Shown: piece after piece, positions 33,663 to 44,592 of the stretch
Numbering within the stretch: position 1 is the stretch's first letter
How the letters are laid out: each line of letters begins with the position of its first letter
From: Arthrobacter sp. PAMC25564
GTDB lineage: Bacteria; Actinomycetota; Actinomycetes; Actinomycetales; Micrococcaceae
Assembly (NCBI RefSeq): GCF_004798705.1
Contig: NZ_CP039290.1
Coordinates: 124,001 to 188,000, forward strand
DNA length: 64,000 bases
Direction: 5' to 3'
Translations under genes and position numbers: made by a program
The notes under the pieces: generated by a model
Database searches by the model: none
Told to the model about the DNA's origin: nothing
What the model saw: the letters and a program-made list of their open reading frames with translations, nothing else

Positions 33663-34904
33663 ATGGATGTTCTGTATCAACGGTGCGCGGGACTGGATGT
33701 GTCCAAGCGGGACGCGAAGGCCTGCGTGCGGATCACGGGCGACCGCGGGAAAACGAGCCAGGAGATCACGACATGGGGGGCGATGACGAACGAGGTTAAC
33801 CGGTTGGCCGACTACCTGCTGGCCCAGGATGTGGGCCTGGTGGTGATTGAGGCGACCGGGGATTACTGGCGCCAGTTCTACTTTCTGCTCGAAGACAAGG
33901 GGCTTAACGTTCAGCTGGTTCATGCCAAAGAGGCAAGGAACGTCCCGGGCCGGAAGACGGACGTTTCCGACGCGGCCTGGCTCGCCCAGCTCGGCGCGCA
34001 CGGCCTACTGCACGCCTGCCTGGTCCCGCCGGAGAACATCCGCCGGCTGCGTGATCTGACCCGGGCCCGGACCGCGATCACCGATGAACGTTCCCGCGAA
34101 GTCCAGCGGCTGGAGAAGATGCTGGAGGATTCCGGGATCAAGCTCTCCTCGATCGCAACAGACATCACCGGTGTCTCCGGCAGGGCGATGCTCCAGGCCC
34201 TGATCGAGGGCCAGAACGACCCTGCCGTGCTGGCCGATCTGGCGAAGAGGGGCATGCGCCGGAAGATCCCCGCACTGACGGAGGCCCTCACCGGCCGGTT
34301 CAACGAACACCACGCGTTCATGGCCCGGCTGTTCCTGGACCGGGTCGATGCCCACACCAAGGACCTCCAACGCCTCGATGCCCGCATCGAGGAACAGATG
34401 AAGCCTTTTAGCGCCGCCCGGGAACTGCTGGCGACCGTCCCGGGCATCAGCACCCGCACCGCCGAGGTCATCATCGCCGAAACCGGGGCCGACATGACCG
34501 TCTTTCCCACCGCCGGGCACTTCGCCTCCTGGGGCGGGACGGCGCCCGGGGCCAACGAATCCGCAGGACGGGTCAAGTCAACCAAAACAAGACCCGGAAA
34601 CCGCTACCTCAAACGGGCGCTGGGCACCGCGGCCCTGACGGTCTCCCGCTCCCAAACCACGTATCTCGGGGCGAAGTACCGGCGCATCAAGTCCCGCCGC
34701 GGGCCGATGAAAGCCCTCGTCGCGGTGGAGCATTCCATGCTCATCTCGATCTGGCACATGCTCACCACCGGAGAGTGCTACGTCGACCCGGGCCCCGACT
34801 ATTACACCCGCCGCCAGCCGCTGCGCAGCAAAGAAAGAGCCGTTCAACAGCTCGAAAACCTCGGCTATCAGGTGATCCTCGAGCCTCTGCAACGGACCGG
34901 TTAG
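33663..34904 (+). CDS. IS110-family transposase (RuvC-like DEDD recombinase)
   Basis: A 413-residue recombinase. The N-terminal DEDD domain has the Asp in AGLDVSKRDAKACV, the Glu in LVVIEATGDYWR and the aspartates in GRKTDVSDAAWLAQL. The C-terminal Transposase_20 domain carries the catalytic Ser in TVPGISTRTAEVIIAE and GGTAPGANESAGRVKSTKTRPGNRYLKRAL. All catalytic residues are present. The ATG at 33663 (MDVLYQRCAGLD) matches family starts; an upstream in-frame extension of 47 residues is not conserved-looking. Enzymes of this family recombine DNA with the help of a bridge RNA encoded in the element. Confidence 0.93.
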   Translation: MDVLYQRCAGLDVSKRDAKACVRITGDRGKTSQEITTWGAMTNEVNRLADYLLAQDVGLVVIEATGDYWRQFYFLLEDKGLNVQLVHAKEARNVPGRKTDVSDAAWLAQLGAHGLLHACLVPPENIRRLRDLTRARTAITDERSREVQRLEKMLEDSGIKLSSIATDITGVSGRAMLQALIEGQNDPAVLADLAKRGMRRKIPALTEALTGRFNEHHAFMARLFLDRVDAHTKDLQRLDARIEEQMKPFSAARELLATVPGISTRTAEVIIAETGADMTVFPTAGHFASWGGTAPGANESAGRVKSTKTRPGNRYLKRALGTAALTVSRSQTTYLGAKYRRIKSRRGPMKALVAVEHSMLISIWHMLTTGECYVDPGPDYYTRRQPLRSKERAVQQLENLGYQVILEPLQRTG

Positions 34905-34970
34905 GGCCATACCCGCACCGTCAACAACCTGCCCCGGGCGCACCCATCCCACGTCACCACAATTTTCGCG

Positions 34971-36482
34971 TCAGCTCCCGGAATGCGCCTGCAGGAAGGA
35001 GTAGACCTCGGTCTCGTCCACGCCGGGGAACGCACCTGGCGGCATGGCGGCGAGCAGGTGCGAGTGCGCCCGCGCCGAGGGCCACGCGTTCCCCGCCCAT
35101 TCGGACGCGAGCGCCGCCGGCGGGCGCTTGCAGCAGTTCTCGTCCGGGCACGTGGACTTGGACCGTTCGGTCGTATCCCGGCCGCGGAACCACTTCACCT
35201 CCGCGTACGGCACGCCCACCGAGAGCGAGAACTCGCCGTTGACCGAGCGCTCCGTCCGTGCGGTGCACCAGTAGGTTCCCGCCGGGGTATCCGTGTACTG
35301 GTTGTACGCACTGAACTTGTCCGCTACATCGAACACCACCCGGGACGTCCAGTTCCGGCACGAGAACTGGCCCTCGATCGCGCCCGTATGGTCCTGGGGG
35401 AACGTCACGCCGTCGTTCTCATAGGCCTTGTAGATGATGCCGCTCTGGTGGGTCTTCTGGAAGTGGGTGCGGAGACCCAGATGGTGGGTGGCAAGGTTGG
35501 TGAAGCGGTGCGCCGCGGTCTCATAGGACACGGCGAAGGCGTCCCGGATGTCCTCGACCGCAATTTCCTTGGCCTGCTTTGCCTTCTGCAGGAACTCCAC
35601 GGTGGCCTGCTCGGGCAGCAACAGCGCCGCGGCGAAGTAGTTTGTGGCCACGCGCTGCATCAGGAAATCCCCGTAGTTGCTGGGGGTCTGGTGGCCCAGG
35701 ACGTAGTGCCCGAGAGCCTGCAGGAGGACCGAACGGGGGTCGTGGTCGCTGCGTGAGTTCTGGGTCAGGTAAATTCGACGGTTCTTCAGATCAGTCACCG
35801 AACGGGTGGAATGCGGCAGGTCGCTCACATGGTGGAGGCTGAAACCGAGGTGCCCGGCGATGTCCGCGATGACGTGGTGGGACAGCGGGCCGCTGGTATG
35901 CCCGACCGAGGCGAGGACCTTCTGCGCCTCGGCCTCGTACTCCGGGAAATAGTTGTTCCGTTCGCGCATCATCGCCCGCAGTTCGCCGTTCGCGCGGCGG
36001 GCCTCTTCCGGCGTCGCGATCTGCTCGTTCAGCCGGCGCTCAAGCTCGTGCTGCAGGCCCACCATCGACTCCAGCACATCCATCGGCAGCCGCGAGCTGA
36101 TCCGGATCTTGGGCAGCTTGAGGGATTCGTAGATCGGGCTGCGCTGGTAGCGTTCCAGCTCGATCTCCAGTGCCGCGCGCCGGTTGGGCGGCTCCGCCCC
36201 GAGCAGTTCGTCGATGCTGACGCCGAGCGCGGCAGCAAGCTGCTGGAGCAGGCCCAGCTTAGGTTCGCGCTTGCCGTTTTCGATCAGGCTCAGCTGGCTC
36301 GGCGCGGTCCCGACGGCGGCGCTCAGGTCATCGAGGGTGAGTCCGGCGGCTTTGCGGAGGTGGCGGACGCGGCGGCCCATGCTGATGACATCCACCTCGG
36401 GCACCGTGGGAGTCAAGGCGGACGATGCTTGGCGGTTCCAACTGGCTGAGTGCATTTCTTCAGAATACGCGAAGAAGTGCAT
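34971..36482 (-). CDS. ramB: RamB-type regulator (XRE HTH plus IrrE-like domain)
   Basis: A protein of up to 503 residues: an XRE helix-turn-helix ([24 protein letters not shown], then [15 protein letters not shown]), a coiled segment, an ImmA/IrrE-type region around [13 protein letters not shown], and a C-terminal Cys-rich DUF2083 domain ([11 protein letters not shown]). This is the architecture of RamB, which controls acetate and glyoxylate genes in Corynebacterium. It sits divergent from aceA. The start is uncertain: ATGs at 36482, 36455 and 36380 are in frame. The first two would place direct repeats, a likely operator, inside the coding region, so 36380 (MGRRVRHL) may be the true start. 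The C-terminus abuts the IS110 element. Confidence 0.85.
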   Translation of the reverse strand: MHFFAYSEEMHSASWNRQASSALTPTVPEVDVISMGRRVRHLRKAAGLTLDDLSAAVGTAPSQLSLIENGKREPKLGLLQQLAAALGVSIDELLGAEPPNRRAALEIELERYQRSPIYESLKLPKIRISSRLPMDVLESMVGLQHELERRLNEQIATPEEARRANGELRAMMRERNNYFPEYEAEAQKVLASVGHTSGPLSHHVIADIAGHLGFSLHHVSDLPHSTRSVTDLKNRRIYLTQNSRSDHDPRSVLLQALGHYVLGHQTPSNYGDFLMQRVATNYFAAALLLPEQATVEFLQKAKQAKEIAVEDIRDAFAVSYETAAHRFTNLATHHLGLRTHFQKTHQSGIIYKAYENDGVTFPQDHTGAIEGQFSCRNWTSRVVFDVADKFSAYNQYTDTPAGTYWCTARTERSVNGEFSLSVGVPYAEVKWFRGRDTTERSKSTCPDENCCKRPPAALASEWAGNAWPSARAHSHLLAAMPPGAFPGVDETEVYSFLQAHSGS

Positions 36483-36487
36483 TTCTT
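36450..36487. promoter_or_regulatory. Direct repeats in the ramB-aceA intergenic region
   Basis: GTGCATTTCTT occurs at 36450-36460 and again at 36477-36487, a 27-nt period. On the minus strand they read AAGAAATGCAC, roughly comparable to known RamB sites, which centre on a TTGCA-type core. They lie 140-180 nt upstream of aceA and at the ramB 5' end, so they could mediate autoregulation and control of aceA. Confidence 0.5.
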
Positions 36488-36627
36488 TCCATGATTTAGG
36501 TCTAGTAACCCCCTTGAAAGTAAAGAAAAGTAGGTCTTACGGAAAGAAACACCGCTCCGGACCAGCTGGCCCCGACTGCAAAGACGCAGGACGGGCCGGC
36601 TCACGGGGCACAACCAAGGAGACAAAG

Positions 36628-37959
36628 ATGACTGCAGCATTTGAGCCCACCCAGCAGACGCCCGAAGAGCAGGCCGCCGCCCTGGAGCTCGAGTGGGCCG
36701 CCAACCCGCGCTGGGAAGGTGTGACCCGGGACTACAAGGCTTCCGACGTCGTCCGCCTCCGCGGCCGTGTCTCCGAGGAGCACACCCTGGCCCGCCGTGG
36801 CTCCGAGAAGCTGTGGAAGCAGCTCAGCGAAGAGCACAAGACCGGCAAGTACACGAATGCCCTGGGCGCCCTGACCGGGAACCAGGCCGTGCAGCAGGTC
36901 AAGGCCGGCCTCCGCGCCATCTACCTTTCCGGCTGGCAGGTCGCCGCTGACGCCAACAACTCGGGCCACACCTACCCGGACCAGTCCCTTTACCCGGCCA
37001 ACTCGGTGCCGACCGTGGTCCGCCGCATCAACAACGCGCTGCTCCGCGCCGACCAGATCGAATTCTCCGAAGGCATCCAGACCGTCGAGGACTGGATGGT
37101 GCCGATCGTCGCCGACGCCGAGGCCGGCTTCGGCGGCCCGCTGAACGCCTACGAGCTGATGAAGTCCATGATCCAGGCCGGCGCCGCCGGTGTGCACTGG
37201 GAAGACCAGCTTGCCTCGGAGAAGAAGTGCGGCCACCTCGGCGGCAAGGTCCTGATCCCCAGCCAGCAGCACGTCCGCACCCTGAACGCCGCCCGCCTGG
37301 CCGCCGACGTCGCCGGCACCCCGTCCGTCATCATCGCCCGCACCGACGCCGAGGCAGCCACCCTGATCACCTCCGACGTCGACCCGCGCGACCAGGAATT
37401 CGTGATCCGCGAAGGCGGACAGCCGGTGCGCACCGCCGAGGGCTTCTACAAGGTCCGCAACGGGATCGAACCCTGCATTGCCCGCGCCAAGGCCTACGCC
37501 CCGTACTCCGACCTCATCTGGATGGAGACGGGCACCCCGGACCTGGAGCTGGCCCGCAAGTTCGCCGAAGCCGTCAAGGCCGACTTCCCGGACCAGATGC
37601 TCTCGTACAACTGCTCGCCGTCGTTCAACTGGAAGAAGCACCTCGACGACGCCACGATCGCGAAGTTCCAGCGCGAACTCGGCGCCATGGGCTTCACCTT
37701 CCAGTTCATCACCCTGGCCGGCTTCCACGCCCTGAACTACTCGATGTTCGACCTCGCCCACGGCTACGCCCGTGAAGGCATGAGCGCCTACGTCGAGCTG
37801 CAGGAGAAGGAATTCGCCTCCGAATCCCGCGGCTACACCGCGACCAAACACCAGCGCGAAGTCGGCACCGGCTACTTCGACGACATCGCCACCGCGCTCA
37901 ACCCGAACGCATCCACCCTGGCCCTGGTGGGATCCACCGAAGAAGGCCAGTTCCACTAA
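36628..37959 (+). CDS. aceA: Isocitrate lyase
   Basis: A 443-residue isocitrate lyase that cleaves isocitrate to glyoxylate and succinate, the first step of the glyoxylate shunt. The signature [13 protein letters not shown] carries the catalytic Cys201. [37 protein letters not shown] and [14 protein letters not shown] are the other conserved segments. AAGGAGACAAAG precedes the ATG at 36628; the open frame extends upstream through non-coding sequence. It is divergent from ramB and followed by aceB 258 nt downstream, so the pair forms an acetate/fatty-acid utilisation locus, probably controlled by RamB. Confidence 0.97.
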   Translation: MTAAFEPTQQTPEEQAAALELEWAANPRWEGVTRDYKASDVVRLRGRVSEEHTLARRGSEKLWKQLSEEHKTGKYTNALGALTGNQAVQQVKAGLRAIYLSGWQVAADANNSGHTYPDQSLYPANSVPTVVRRINNALLRADQIEFSEGIQTVEDWMVPIVADAEAGFGGPLNAYELMKSMIQAGAAGVHWEDQLASEKKCGHLGGKVLIPSQQHVRTLNAARLAADVAGTPSVIIARTDAEAATLITSDVDPRDQEFVIREGGQPVRTAEGFYKVRNGIEPCIARAKAYAPYSDLIWMETGTPDLELARKFAEAVKADFPDQMLSYNCSPSFNWKKHLDDATIAKFQRELGAMGFTFQFITLAGFHALNYSMFDLAHGYAREGMSAYVELQEKEFASESRGYTATKHQREVGTGYFDDIATALNPNASTLALVGSTEEGQFH

Positions 37960-38088
37960 TATTCCCCGCCCAAGGTGAGGTGTCCAGAACACTCACCGGA
38001 AGGCACGACGGCGGCCGGCACCATTGGTGCTTATGCCATCGGGGGCCCGGGTAAGGTGATCCGGAAGCGTGCGTAAAAGGGGCCCTGT

Positions 38089-38124
38089 CCTCGTCTGGCC
38101 GAGCTCTGCGAGGCCCAGACGGGG
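38089..38124 (+). other. Hairpin in the aceA-aceB spacer
   Basis: CGTCTGGCC (38092-38100) pairs with GGCCCAGACG (38112-38121), with one bulge, around the loop 38101-38111. The 258-bp spacer has no gene. The hairpin may partly terminate aceA transcripts or be a 5' leader element of aceB; no T-run is present. Confidence 0.4.
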
Positions 38125-38217
38125 ATGGGGAATAGCACGCGGAGGATTGCCTTTCCCGGTCCCAAGCCGCACCACACCAATCGCCGTCGATCATTTGCTT
38201 CTCAGGGAGAGATTGAA

Positions 38218-39882
<1,665 letters not shown>

Positions 39883-40017
39883 ACGGCCTCGGACGGAGCA
39901 GCAAAGTCCGGATAGATTTCCGTCAGCTGGGGCGCCACGCCCTTCGCAACAGGCACCCCGAGATCCGGGGCGGCGGCCCAGCGGCGGAGCACCTCCCCAC
40001 AACTTCATCGGGAGATC

Positions 40018-40060
40018 AGCTAAGGCCCATGTTTCCACACGAAACATGGGCCTTAGCTTT
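40018..40060 (+). terminator. Strong terminator after aceB
   Basis: Perfect 18-bp arms (40018-40035 and 40041-40058) flank a 5-nt loop CACAC. The arms contain GGCCCATGTTTC. A short T-run (TTT) follows on the plus strand, and the mirrored end is suitable for the convergent MFS gene, so it can act in both directions. Confidence 0.9.
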
Positions 40061-40083
40061 CATCCCGGCGCCAAAGCCAGCCG

Positions 40084-41280
40084 CTAGTGCCGCTTCGGGA
40101 CGTGGCGCAGCGAGAGGGCGGTGCCGAGGGTGAACGCAGCCGTCGAGCCAAGGATGATCAACAGCGGCCCGGTCCAGGATCCGGAGACACCGTGCACATA
40201 GCCCAGCAGGGTCGGTGCCACAGCACCGAAGGAGTAGCCGGCGCCCTGAACGACGGCGGACATCCGGCCCGCCGAGGCCTGGTCGCGGGCGAGCCTGATG
40301 ATGGCAATGAAGATCAGCGTGATGCCGCCGCCCTGGGCGACGCCGCCGAATGAGGACCACAGCCACCACAGTCCAGGGACCAGCAGCAGGCCCGCCGGGA
40401 CACTCAGCCACAACGCCCCCAGGGCGAGGCCCGCCGTCGTCGTGCTGACATAGCGGGCGACGAACGGCACCCCGAGTCCGCCGACGATCGCAAAAATCTG
40501 GAACAGCGAGGACCCGGCGCCGGCGGCCGACGGTGCCATACCGAGCTCGTCGGCGAGCAGGCTGGGCAGCCACGCCGTCACCCCGTAGTAGGAGAAGGCC
40601 TGGCCGGCGAACCCGGCGGTAAGGCCTGCCGTGATCCACCGCGACGCCGGCTTGCCTGCCGGCCGCGCCGGATCCGCTCCGGGAACGGCCTCGGGCACGA
40701 AGGCCCGGCGGCGCACGGCCAGCGCCCAGAACGCCGCCGCTGCCAGGGCGAAGACACCGCAGGAAGCCAGCGCCAGGCGCCAGCCGAGCAGCTCGGCCAG
40801 GGGCGCCGTCACCATGGCTGTGATAAAGGAACCGATGTTCAGTGCCGCCGTGTAGACCCCCATCGCCGCACCCTGGCGGGCCGGCGTGAAGTCACGCCGG
40901 ATGATCAGCGGGACGACGATGTTGCCCACCGTGATGGCGATGCCCAGGATCACGGTGCCGAGCATAACGAGGGCGCCGCCGCCCGAGGACCGCACCACCA
41001 CGCCGAGGAACACACCGAGCAAGGTGAGCGTGATGGCGAACTCCGGCCCCAGCTTCCTCCCGGTCAAGGCAGCCAGCGGCGCGGCCAGGGCGAAGCACAA
41101 CACCGGGATACCGGTGAGGTAGCCCAGTTCCGCGGGAGAAAACCCGAGGTCCTGCTTCATGGCACCGACCACCGGCGCCACCGCCACGAGGGGGCCGCGC
41201 ATGTTCAGGGCGATGAGCCCGATCGAGAGCAGCAGGATCCAGCCGGGGGTCGCCCTGGAAAGGATGCGGTTCGAACTCAT
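40084..41280 (-). CDS. MFS transporter, cyanate/nitroimidazole (CynX/NimT)-type
   Basis: A 398-residue transporter with twelve predicted transmembrane segments. The start SRATPGWILLLSIGLIALNMRGPLVAVAPVVGAMKQDLGFSPAELGYL is typical of the CynX/NimT branch of the major facilitator superfamily. The second half starts around residue 205 (ITAGLTAGFAGQAFSYYGVTAWLPSLLADELGM). Substrates in this branch include cyanate, 2-nitroimidazole and small aromatic acids, so no specific cargo is proposed. It is transcribed alone; the terminator at 40018-40060 closes it on the low-coordinate side. Confidence 0.88.
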   Translation of the reverse strand: MSSNRILSRATPGWILLLSIGLIALNMRGPLVAVAPVVGAMKQDLGFSPAELGYLTGIPVLCFALAAPLAALTGRKLGPEFAITLTLLGVFLGVVVRSSGGGALVMLGTVILGIAITVGNIVVPLIIRRDFTPARQGAAMGVYTAALNIGSFITAMVTAPLAELLGWRLALASCGVFALAAAAFWALAVRRRAFVPEAVPGADPARPAGKPASRWITAGLTAGFAGQAFSYYGVTAWLPSLLADELGMAPSAAGAGSSLFQIFAIVGGLGVPFVARYVSTTTAGLALGALWLSVPAGLLLVPGLWWLWSSFGGVAQGGGITLIFIAIIRLARDQASAGRMSAVVQGAGYSFGAVAPTLLGYVHGVSGSWTGPLLIILGSTAAFTLGTALSLRHVPKRH

Positions 41281-41415
41281 GGGTGCCGCGGCTCGGCCAG
41301 CGGGAAGGATTGTGGTTTCATCAGTCCCATTGCTATCACGCGCCCCCGCCGTCCACGGAACATGACAGGCACAACGTGACAGCCCGAGAGTCCGTGACGG
41401 CGCACCCGGGCCGGT

Positions 41416-41738
41416 TCAGCCCGCGGCCTGCAGGGTCGCGTCGATCACCGCAGGCGAGAGGACGTACTGGGTGACCATCTGGCTGGCGCCCCGGATGGCG
41501 GCCTCGTCGCCGGCCACAGACAGGCCAATCCGCAGATGGGTCGTCGCCAAGGCAGCGAGCGCCGGTAGACCACTTCGCGCACGCCGGACACGAGGCGCAA
41601 CACGTCGCCGCCGTTGTCCGCCTTCAGGCCCTGCCGGCGCTCGCTGCGCTGAAGAAGTATGGCTTCCCGCGCGTCGAACACCTCCTTCGATGCGGCCTTC
41701 ACGCAGTAGCTTTCGCTGCGTTTCCCGGCGGGCGACAC
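41416..41738 (-). pseudogene. ROK-family regulator remnant, frameshifted
   Basis: On the minus strand one frame reads KAASKEVFDAREAILLQR and GGDVLRLVSGVREVVYRRS. Near 41560 the sense passes to another frame reading ALAALATTHLRIGLSVAGDEAAIRGAS, then SPAVIDATLQAAG and a stop at 41416-41418. Together they look like the C-terminal half of an ROK repressor (about 400 residues when intact), with the typical VYRRAL...LRI and GDEAAIRGA blocks. A frameshift and loss of the N-terminal two-thirds make it non-functional. The intact gene probably regulated a sugar locus. Confidence 0.6.
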
Positions 41739-41806
41739 GCAAAAGGGCCGGCGCTACCCGGATTCCCGTAGCGTCGTGCAGTTCCCGCAGCGCAGGCCCT
41801 TTTGCG
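41738..41806. repeat. Nested inverted repeats upstream of the GNAT gene
   Basis: Outer arms CGCAAAAGGGCC (41738-41749) and GGCCCTTTTGCG (41795-41806) enclose an inner hairpin, CGCTAC (41752-41757) with GTAGCG (41768-41773). It lies between the ROK remnant and the acetyltransferase gene; the AAAA/TTTT ends would suit a terminator. It is part of a 580-bp stretch, 41281-41862, without an intact gene. Confidence 0.6.
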
Positions 41807-41862
41807 CAGCGGAATCCGCAACAAAGCCAAGCAGGAGCCGCCCAGGGGCTAGGGTTTTTGGC

Positions 41863-42399
41863 ATGAGCCACGTGATCCGAAGAGCCGGCGCGGACGACGC
41901 CGGGAAGCTGGCCGCACTGGCCGCCGTGACCTTCCCGCTGGCCTGCCCGCCCGGATCCCGGCCGGAGGACATCGCGGCGCACCTGGCCAACACCCTCAGC
42001 GAGACCAACTTCCGCGCCTATCTGGCCGATCCGGATGTGACGGTCCTGGTCATCGATGCCGCCGGCGAGCTCCGCGGCTACAGCCTGCTGGTGGCCCGCC
42101 CCACCCAGGATCCGGAGGTGGCCGCCGTCCTGCGCGAGCTGCCGTGCACCGAGCTCAGCAAGTGCTATGTCCATCCGGACCACCACGGCCTCGGCGCCGC
42201 GGCAGAATTGATGCACGCCAGCATCGGCTCCGCCGCGGCTGCCGGCGCCCGGGGGCTCTGGCTGGGCGTGAACAGCCAGAACGCCAGGGCCATCCGGTTC
42301 TACGAGAAGTCCGGCTTCCGCAAGGTCGGAACCAAGTCCTTCCGGCTCGGAAGCACCGTGGAGCACGACTTCGTGATGGAGCGCCCGGCCACGCTGTGA
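41863..42399 (+). CDS. GNAT-family N-acetyltransferase
   Basis: A 178-residue GNAT enzyme starting MSHVIRRAGADDAGKLAAL. Motif A reads LSKCYVHPDHHGLGAAAELMHAS, where the acetyl-CoA pyrophosphate loop is Gln/His-Gly-x-Gly-like, followed by WLGVNSQNARAIRFYEKSGFRKVGTKSFRLG, the motif B/C that orients the thioester. The substrate is unknown. A TAGGGT box ends 7 nt before the ATG and no Shine-Dalgarno is present, so the mRNA is probably leaderless. It may be co-transcribed with the DsbA-like gene 79 nt downstream. Confidence 0.88.
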   Translation: MSHVIRRAGADDAGKLAALAAVTFPLACPPGSRPEDIAAHLANTLSETNFRAYLADPDVTVLVIDAAGELRGYSLLVARPTQDPEVAAVLRELPCTELSKCYVHPDHHGLGAAAELMHASIGSAAAAGARGLWLGVNSQNARAIRFYEKSGFRKVGTKSFRLGSTVEHDFVMERPATL

Positions 42400-42478
42400 G
42401 CAGCGCGCCCAATGGGGCCGTGACCAAGCCGACAGCCCGCGAGGGAATGGCACCGGCACCCGCGGGGTTGTTGCCAGC

Positions 42479-43192
42479 ATGAAGATTGAGATCTGGTCCG
42501 ACGTCGCCTGCCCCTGGTGCTACATCGGCAAACGCCGCTTTGAAACCGCCCTTGCGGCGTTCCCGCACCGCGACTCCGTGGAGGTGCAGTGGCGCAGCTA
42601 CCAGCTGGACCCCACGCTCCCGGAGCACTATGACGGCACCGAACTGGAGTACCTGAGCACCCGCAAGGGCCTGGCCCCCGGGCAGATCTCCGGCATGTTC
42701 GAGCACGTGGCCGCCCAGGCCAAAGGCGAGGGCCTCAACTACCGCTTTGACGACGTCGTGGTGGCCAACAGCTTCACCGCCCACCGCATGATCCACCTCG
42801 CCGCCACCCACGGGCAGCAGGACGCCGCGAAGGAACGCCTGCTCAGCGACCACTTCGAACACGGCAAGGACATCGGCAGCCGGGAGTACCTGACCTCGCT
42901 GGGGCTGGACCTCGGGATCGGCGCCGGCGAGCTCGCCGAGCTTTTCAGCACCGACAAATACGCCGACGCCGTCCGGCAGGACTTCGAGGAGGGCCGCGCC
43001 CTGGGCATCAACGGCGTCCCGTTCTTCGTCATCGACCGGAAGTACGGCCTCTCCGGTGCCCAGGCCGCCGAGACGTTCAGTGAAGCACTCGAACAGGCGT
43101 GGCAGGAAAGCCATCCGCTCATCATGGTCAACACTGCCGGCAGCGGCGACGCCACCGGTGAGGTCTGCGGACCGGAAGGTTGCGTGGTCTAA
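42479..43192 (+). CDS. FrnE-like DsbA-family oxidoreductase
   Basis: A 237-residue thioredoxin-fold protein of the DsbA/FrnE branch. The active site CPWC is at residues 11-14 (IWSDVACPWCYIGKRRFE) and the cis-proline loop is GINGVPFFVIDRKYGLSGAQ near residue 180. The C-terminus has a second Cys pair in CGPEGCVV, a hallmark of FrnE proteins, where it can interact with the active site. No signal peptide is present, so it acts in the cytoplasm, as FrnE of Deinococcus does in oxidative-stress tolerance. The TetR gene at 43228 begins 35 nt later from its own promoter. Confidence 0.9.
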   Translation: MKIEIWSDVACPWCYIGKRRFETALAAFPHRDSVEVQWRSYQLDPTLPEHYDGTELEYLSTRKGLAPGQISGMFEHVAAQAKGEGLNYRFDDVVVANSFTAHRMIHLAATHGQQDAAKERLLSDHFEHGKDIGSREYLTSLGLDLGIGAGELAELFSTDKYADAVRQDFEEGRALGINGVPFFVIDRKYGLSGAQAAETFSEALEQAWQESHPLIMVNTAGSGDATGEVCGPEGCVV

Positions 43193-43227
43193 AAGGATTT
43201 GGTGACAGATCGCGCTAAAGTGTCCGT

Positions 43228-43866
43228 ATGCCCAGGATTTCGGCCGCGAGCAACGCCGCCCAACGTGCCGAGACCCAACGCCGCATCCTGACCGCATTCG
43301 GGGAGCTGCTTTTCACCCATGGGCTGCCCGGGCTGACCATGACGGACGTGGCCCGGCACGCGCGGATCGGACGCACCGCCGTGTACAACTACTACGCGGA
43401 CATCGAAGAGCTCCTCATCGCCTATGCCCTGGACGAGACGGAGCGTTTCCTCCAGGACCTCAGGGAATCACTGGACTCGCTGGAGAACCCGGTGGAGCGG
43501 CTGGCCCTTTACGTGCGCGCCCAGGTCGAGGACCTGAGCCGCCGGCACCTGCCGCCGGGCCCCGCCATGGGGGCGGTCCTGTCGCCGGCGTCCTTCGCGA
43601 AGCTGGCGGACCATGTGGGCGAGCTCAGCGTGCTCCTGCAGGGTATCCTGCGCGACGGCATGGCCCAGGGCTACCTTCCCGAGGCGGACGTCGCCCAGCT
43701 GGCGCAGCTCATCCACGGCACGCTCTCCTCGAGTGCCGCCCGCGGCGACGGCGCGGGGCAGGATCCGGGGGCAGAGGCCCGCATCGCGCGCACCGTGCGG
43801 TTCATCCAGCTGGGAGCCGGTGCCCGGTTCGACAGCACCGGCCGCCCCGCCCGCCTCAGCGCTTAG
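43228..43866 (+). CDS. TetR-family transcriptional regulator
   Basis: A 212-residue regulator with an N-terminal TetR helix-turn-helix (residues about 12-58): RAETQRRILTAFGELLFTHGLPGL, TMTDVARHARIGRTAVYNYYADIEELLIAYAL. The C-terminal domain (residues 70-200) has no recognised ligand class. A TAAAGT box at 43216-43221 ends 6 nt before the ATG, which indicates a leaderless transcript. It could regulate the neighbouring FrnE-like gene or itself; no clear dyad was found at its promoter. It converges on the LytR_C gene at 43906. Confidence 0.88.
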   Translation: MPRISAASNAAQRAETQRRILTAFGELLFTHGLPGLTMTDVARHARIGRTAVYNYYADIEELLIAYALDETERFLQDLRESLDSLENPVERLALYVRAQVEDLSRRHLPPGPAMGAVLSPASFAKLADHVGELSVLLQGILRDGMAQGYLPEADVAQLAQLIHGTLSSSAARGDGAGQDPGAEARIARTVRFIQLGAGARFDSTGRPARLSA

Positions 43867-43905
43867 GCACCCAGGCCCGATCCCGGACCCGTGCCCAGGC
43901 CCGGC

Positions 43906-44592
43906 TCAACCCGCCGAGCCGCTCGGCGGAACCGCCGGCGGCATGACGGGCCATTTGGGATCTTCGACGATGCGCCGGGTTTCCCGCGGGCAGCTGAGCC
44001 TGCCCGGCGTCTGGTCCACCAGCTCGGGCGCCGCCAGTTCCTTGTAGTCACCAGTCAGGATGACGTCGACGCTCGGGTCCGTGCGCCCGTCCTGGACGTA
44101 ATCCGAGCCCGGCAGGTTGCGCTGGACGCTGAACGCCGCCGACTGGCCGGCGGCTCCGGACACGACCAGCGCGACGCCGAGGTAACTGGATGTGGTGTTC
44201 CCGACGTTCCCCACGATGAATTTGCGCGCGGCGAACTCGTCGGCCACGGTCCGGGCCAGTCCCGGGCGGCTGGTGGAGTTGAAGACGTTGAGGTTGATCT
44301 TCTCCGGCGGTGTGTAGTCGAAGGTCGCCTCAGGGCAGAGGGACGCTGCGGCGTGGCTGCGCTCCGCCGTCGGAAGCTGGATCTGGCCGTTCATGATCGC
44401 CAGCGCCGTCAGGATCCCCGCGGCAATCATGCTGACGAGCACCACCAGGACGGCGCCGTGCAGGATCCTGCGGCGCAGCCGGAGCGGATTGTCTTCCGTG
44501 TCCTCGGGCTCCACGAAGGCGGCCTCCAGCTCGGAGGCCGTGACCACGTGGTGGCCGTGCAGGACGGAGACGTCCTTCGGCTTTCTAGCCAT
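43906..44592 (-). CDS. LytR_C-domain membrane protein
   Basis: A 228-residue protein with a cytoplasmic N-terminal part of about 45 residues, one transmembrane helix (ILHGAVLVVLVSMIAAGILTALAIM, about residues 43-67) and an extracellular LytR_C domain (residues about 95-185). That domain contains INLNVFNSTSRPGLARTVADEFAARKFIVGNVGN. Such domains accompany LytR-CpsA-Psr proteins, which attach polymers to peptidoglycan, but here there is no LCP catalytic domain. The ATG overlaps the stop of the upstream gene 44585-44887 by 8 nt, so the two are co-transcribed. A role in the cell envelope is probable. Confidence 0.85.
   Translation of the reverse strand: MARKPKDVSVLHGHHVVTASELEAAFVEPEDTEDNPLRLRRRILHGAVLVVLVSMIAAGILTALAIMNGQIQLPTAERSHAAASLCPEATFDYTPPEKINLNVFNSTSRPGLARTVADEFAARKFIVGNVGNTTSSYLGVALVVSGAAGQSAAFSVQRNLPGSDYVQDGRTDPSVDVILTGDYKELAAPELVDQTPGRLSCPRETRRIVEDPKWPVMPPAVPPSGSAG

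Larger units (their letters stand above)
33341..34970 (+). mobile_element. IS110-family element (ends not precisely determined)
   Basis: The transposase gene at 33663-34904 is preceded by about 320 bp and followed by about 65 bp without genes, limited on the right by the ramB stop at 34971. No terminal inverted repeat or target duplication could be seen, as expected for this family. The left boundary lies somewhere after the repeat cluster ending near 33340. The boundaries given are outer limits. Confidence 0.7.
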
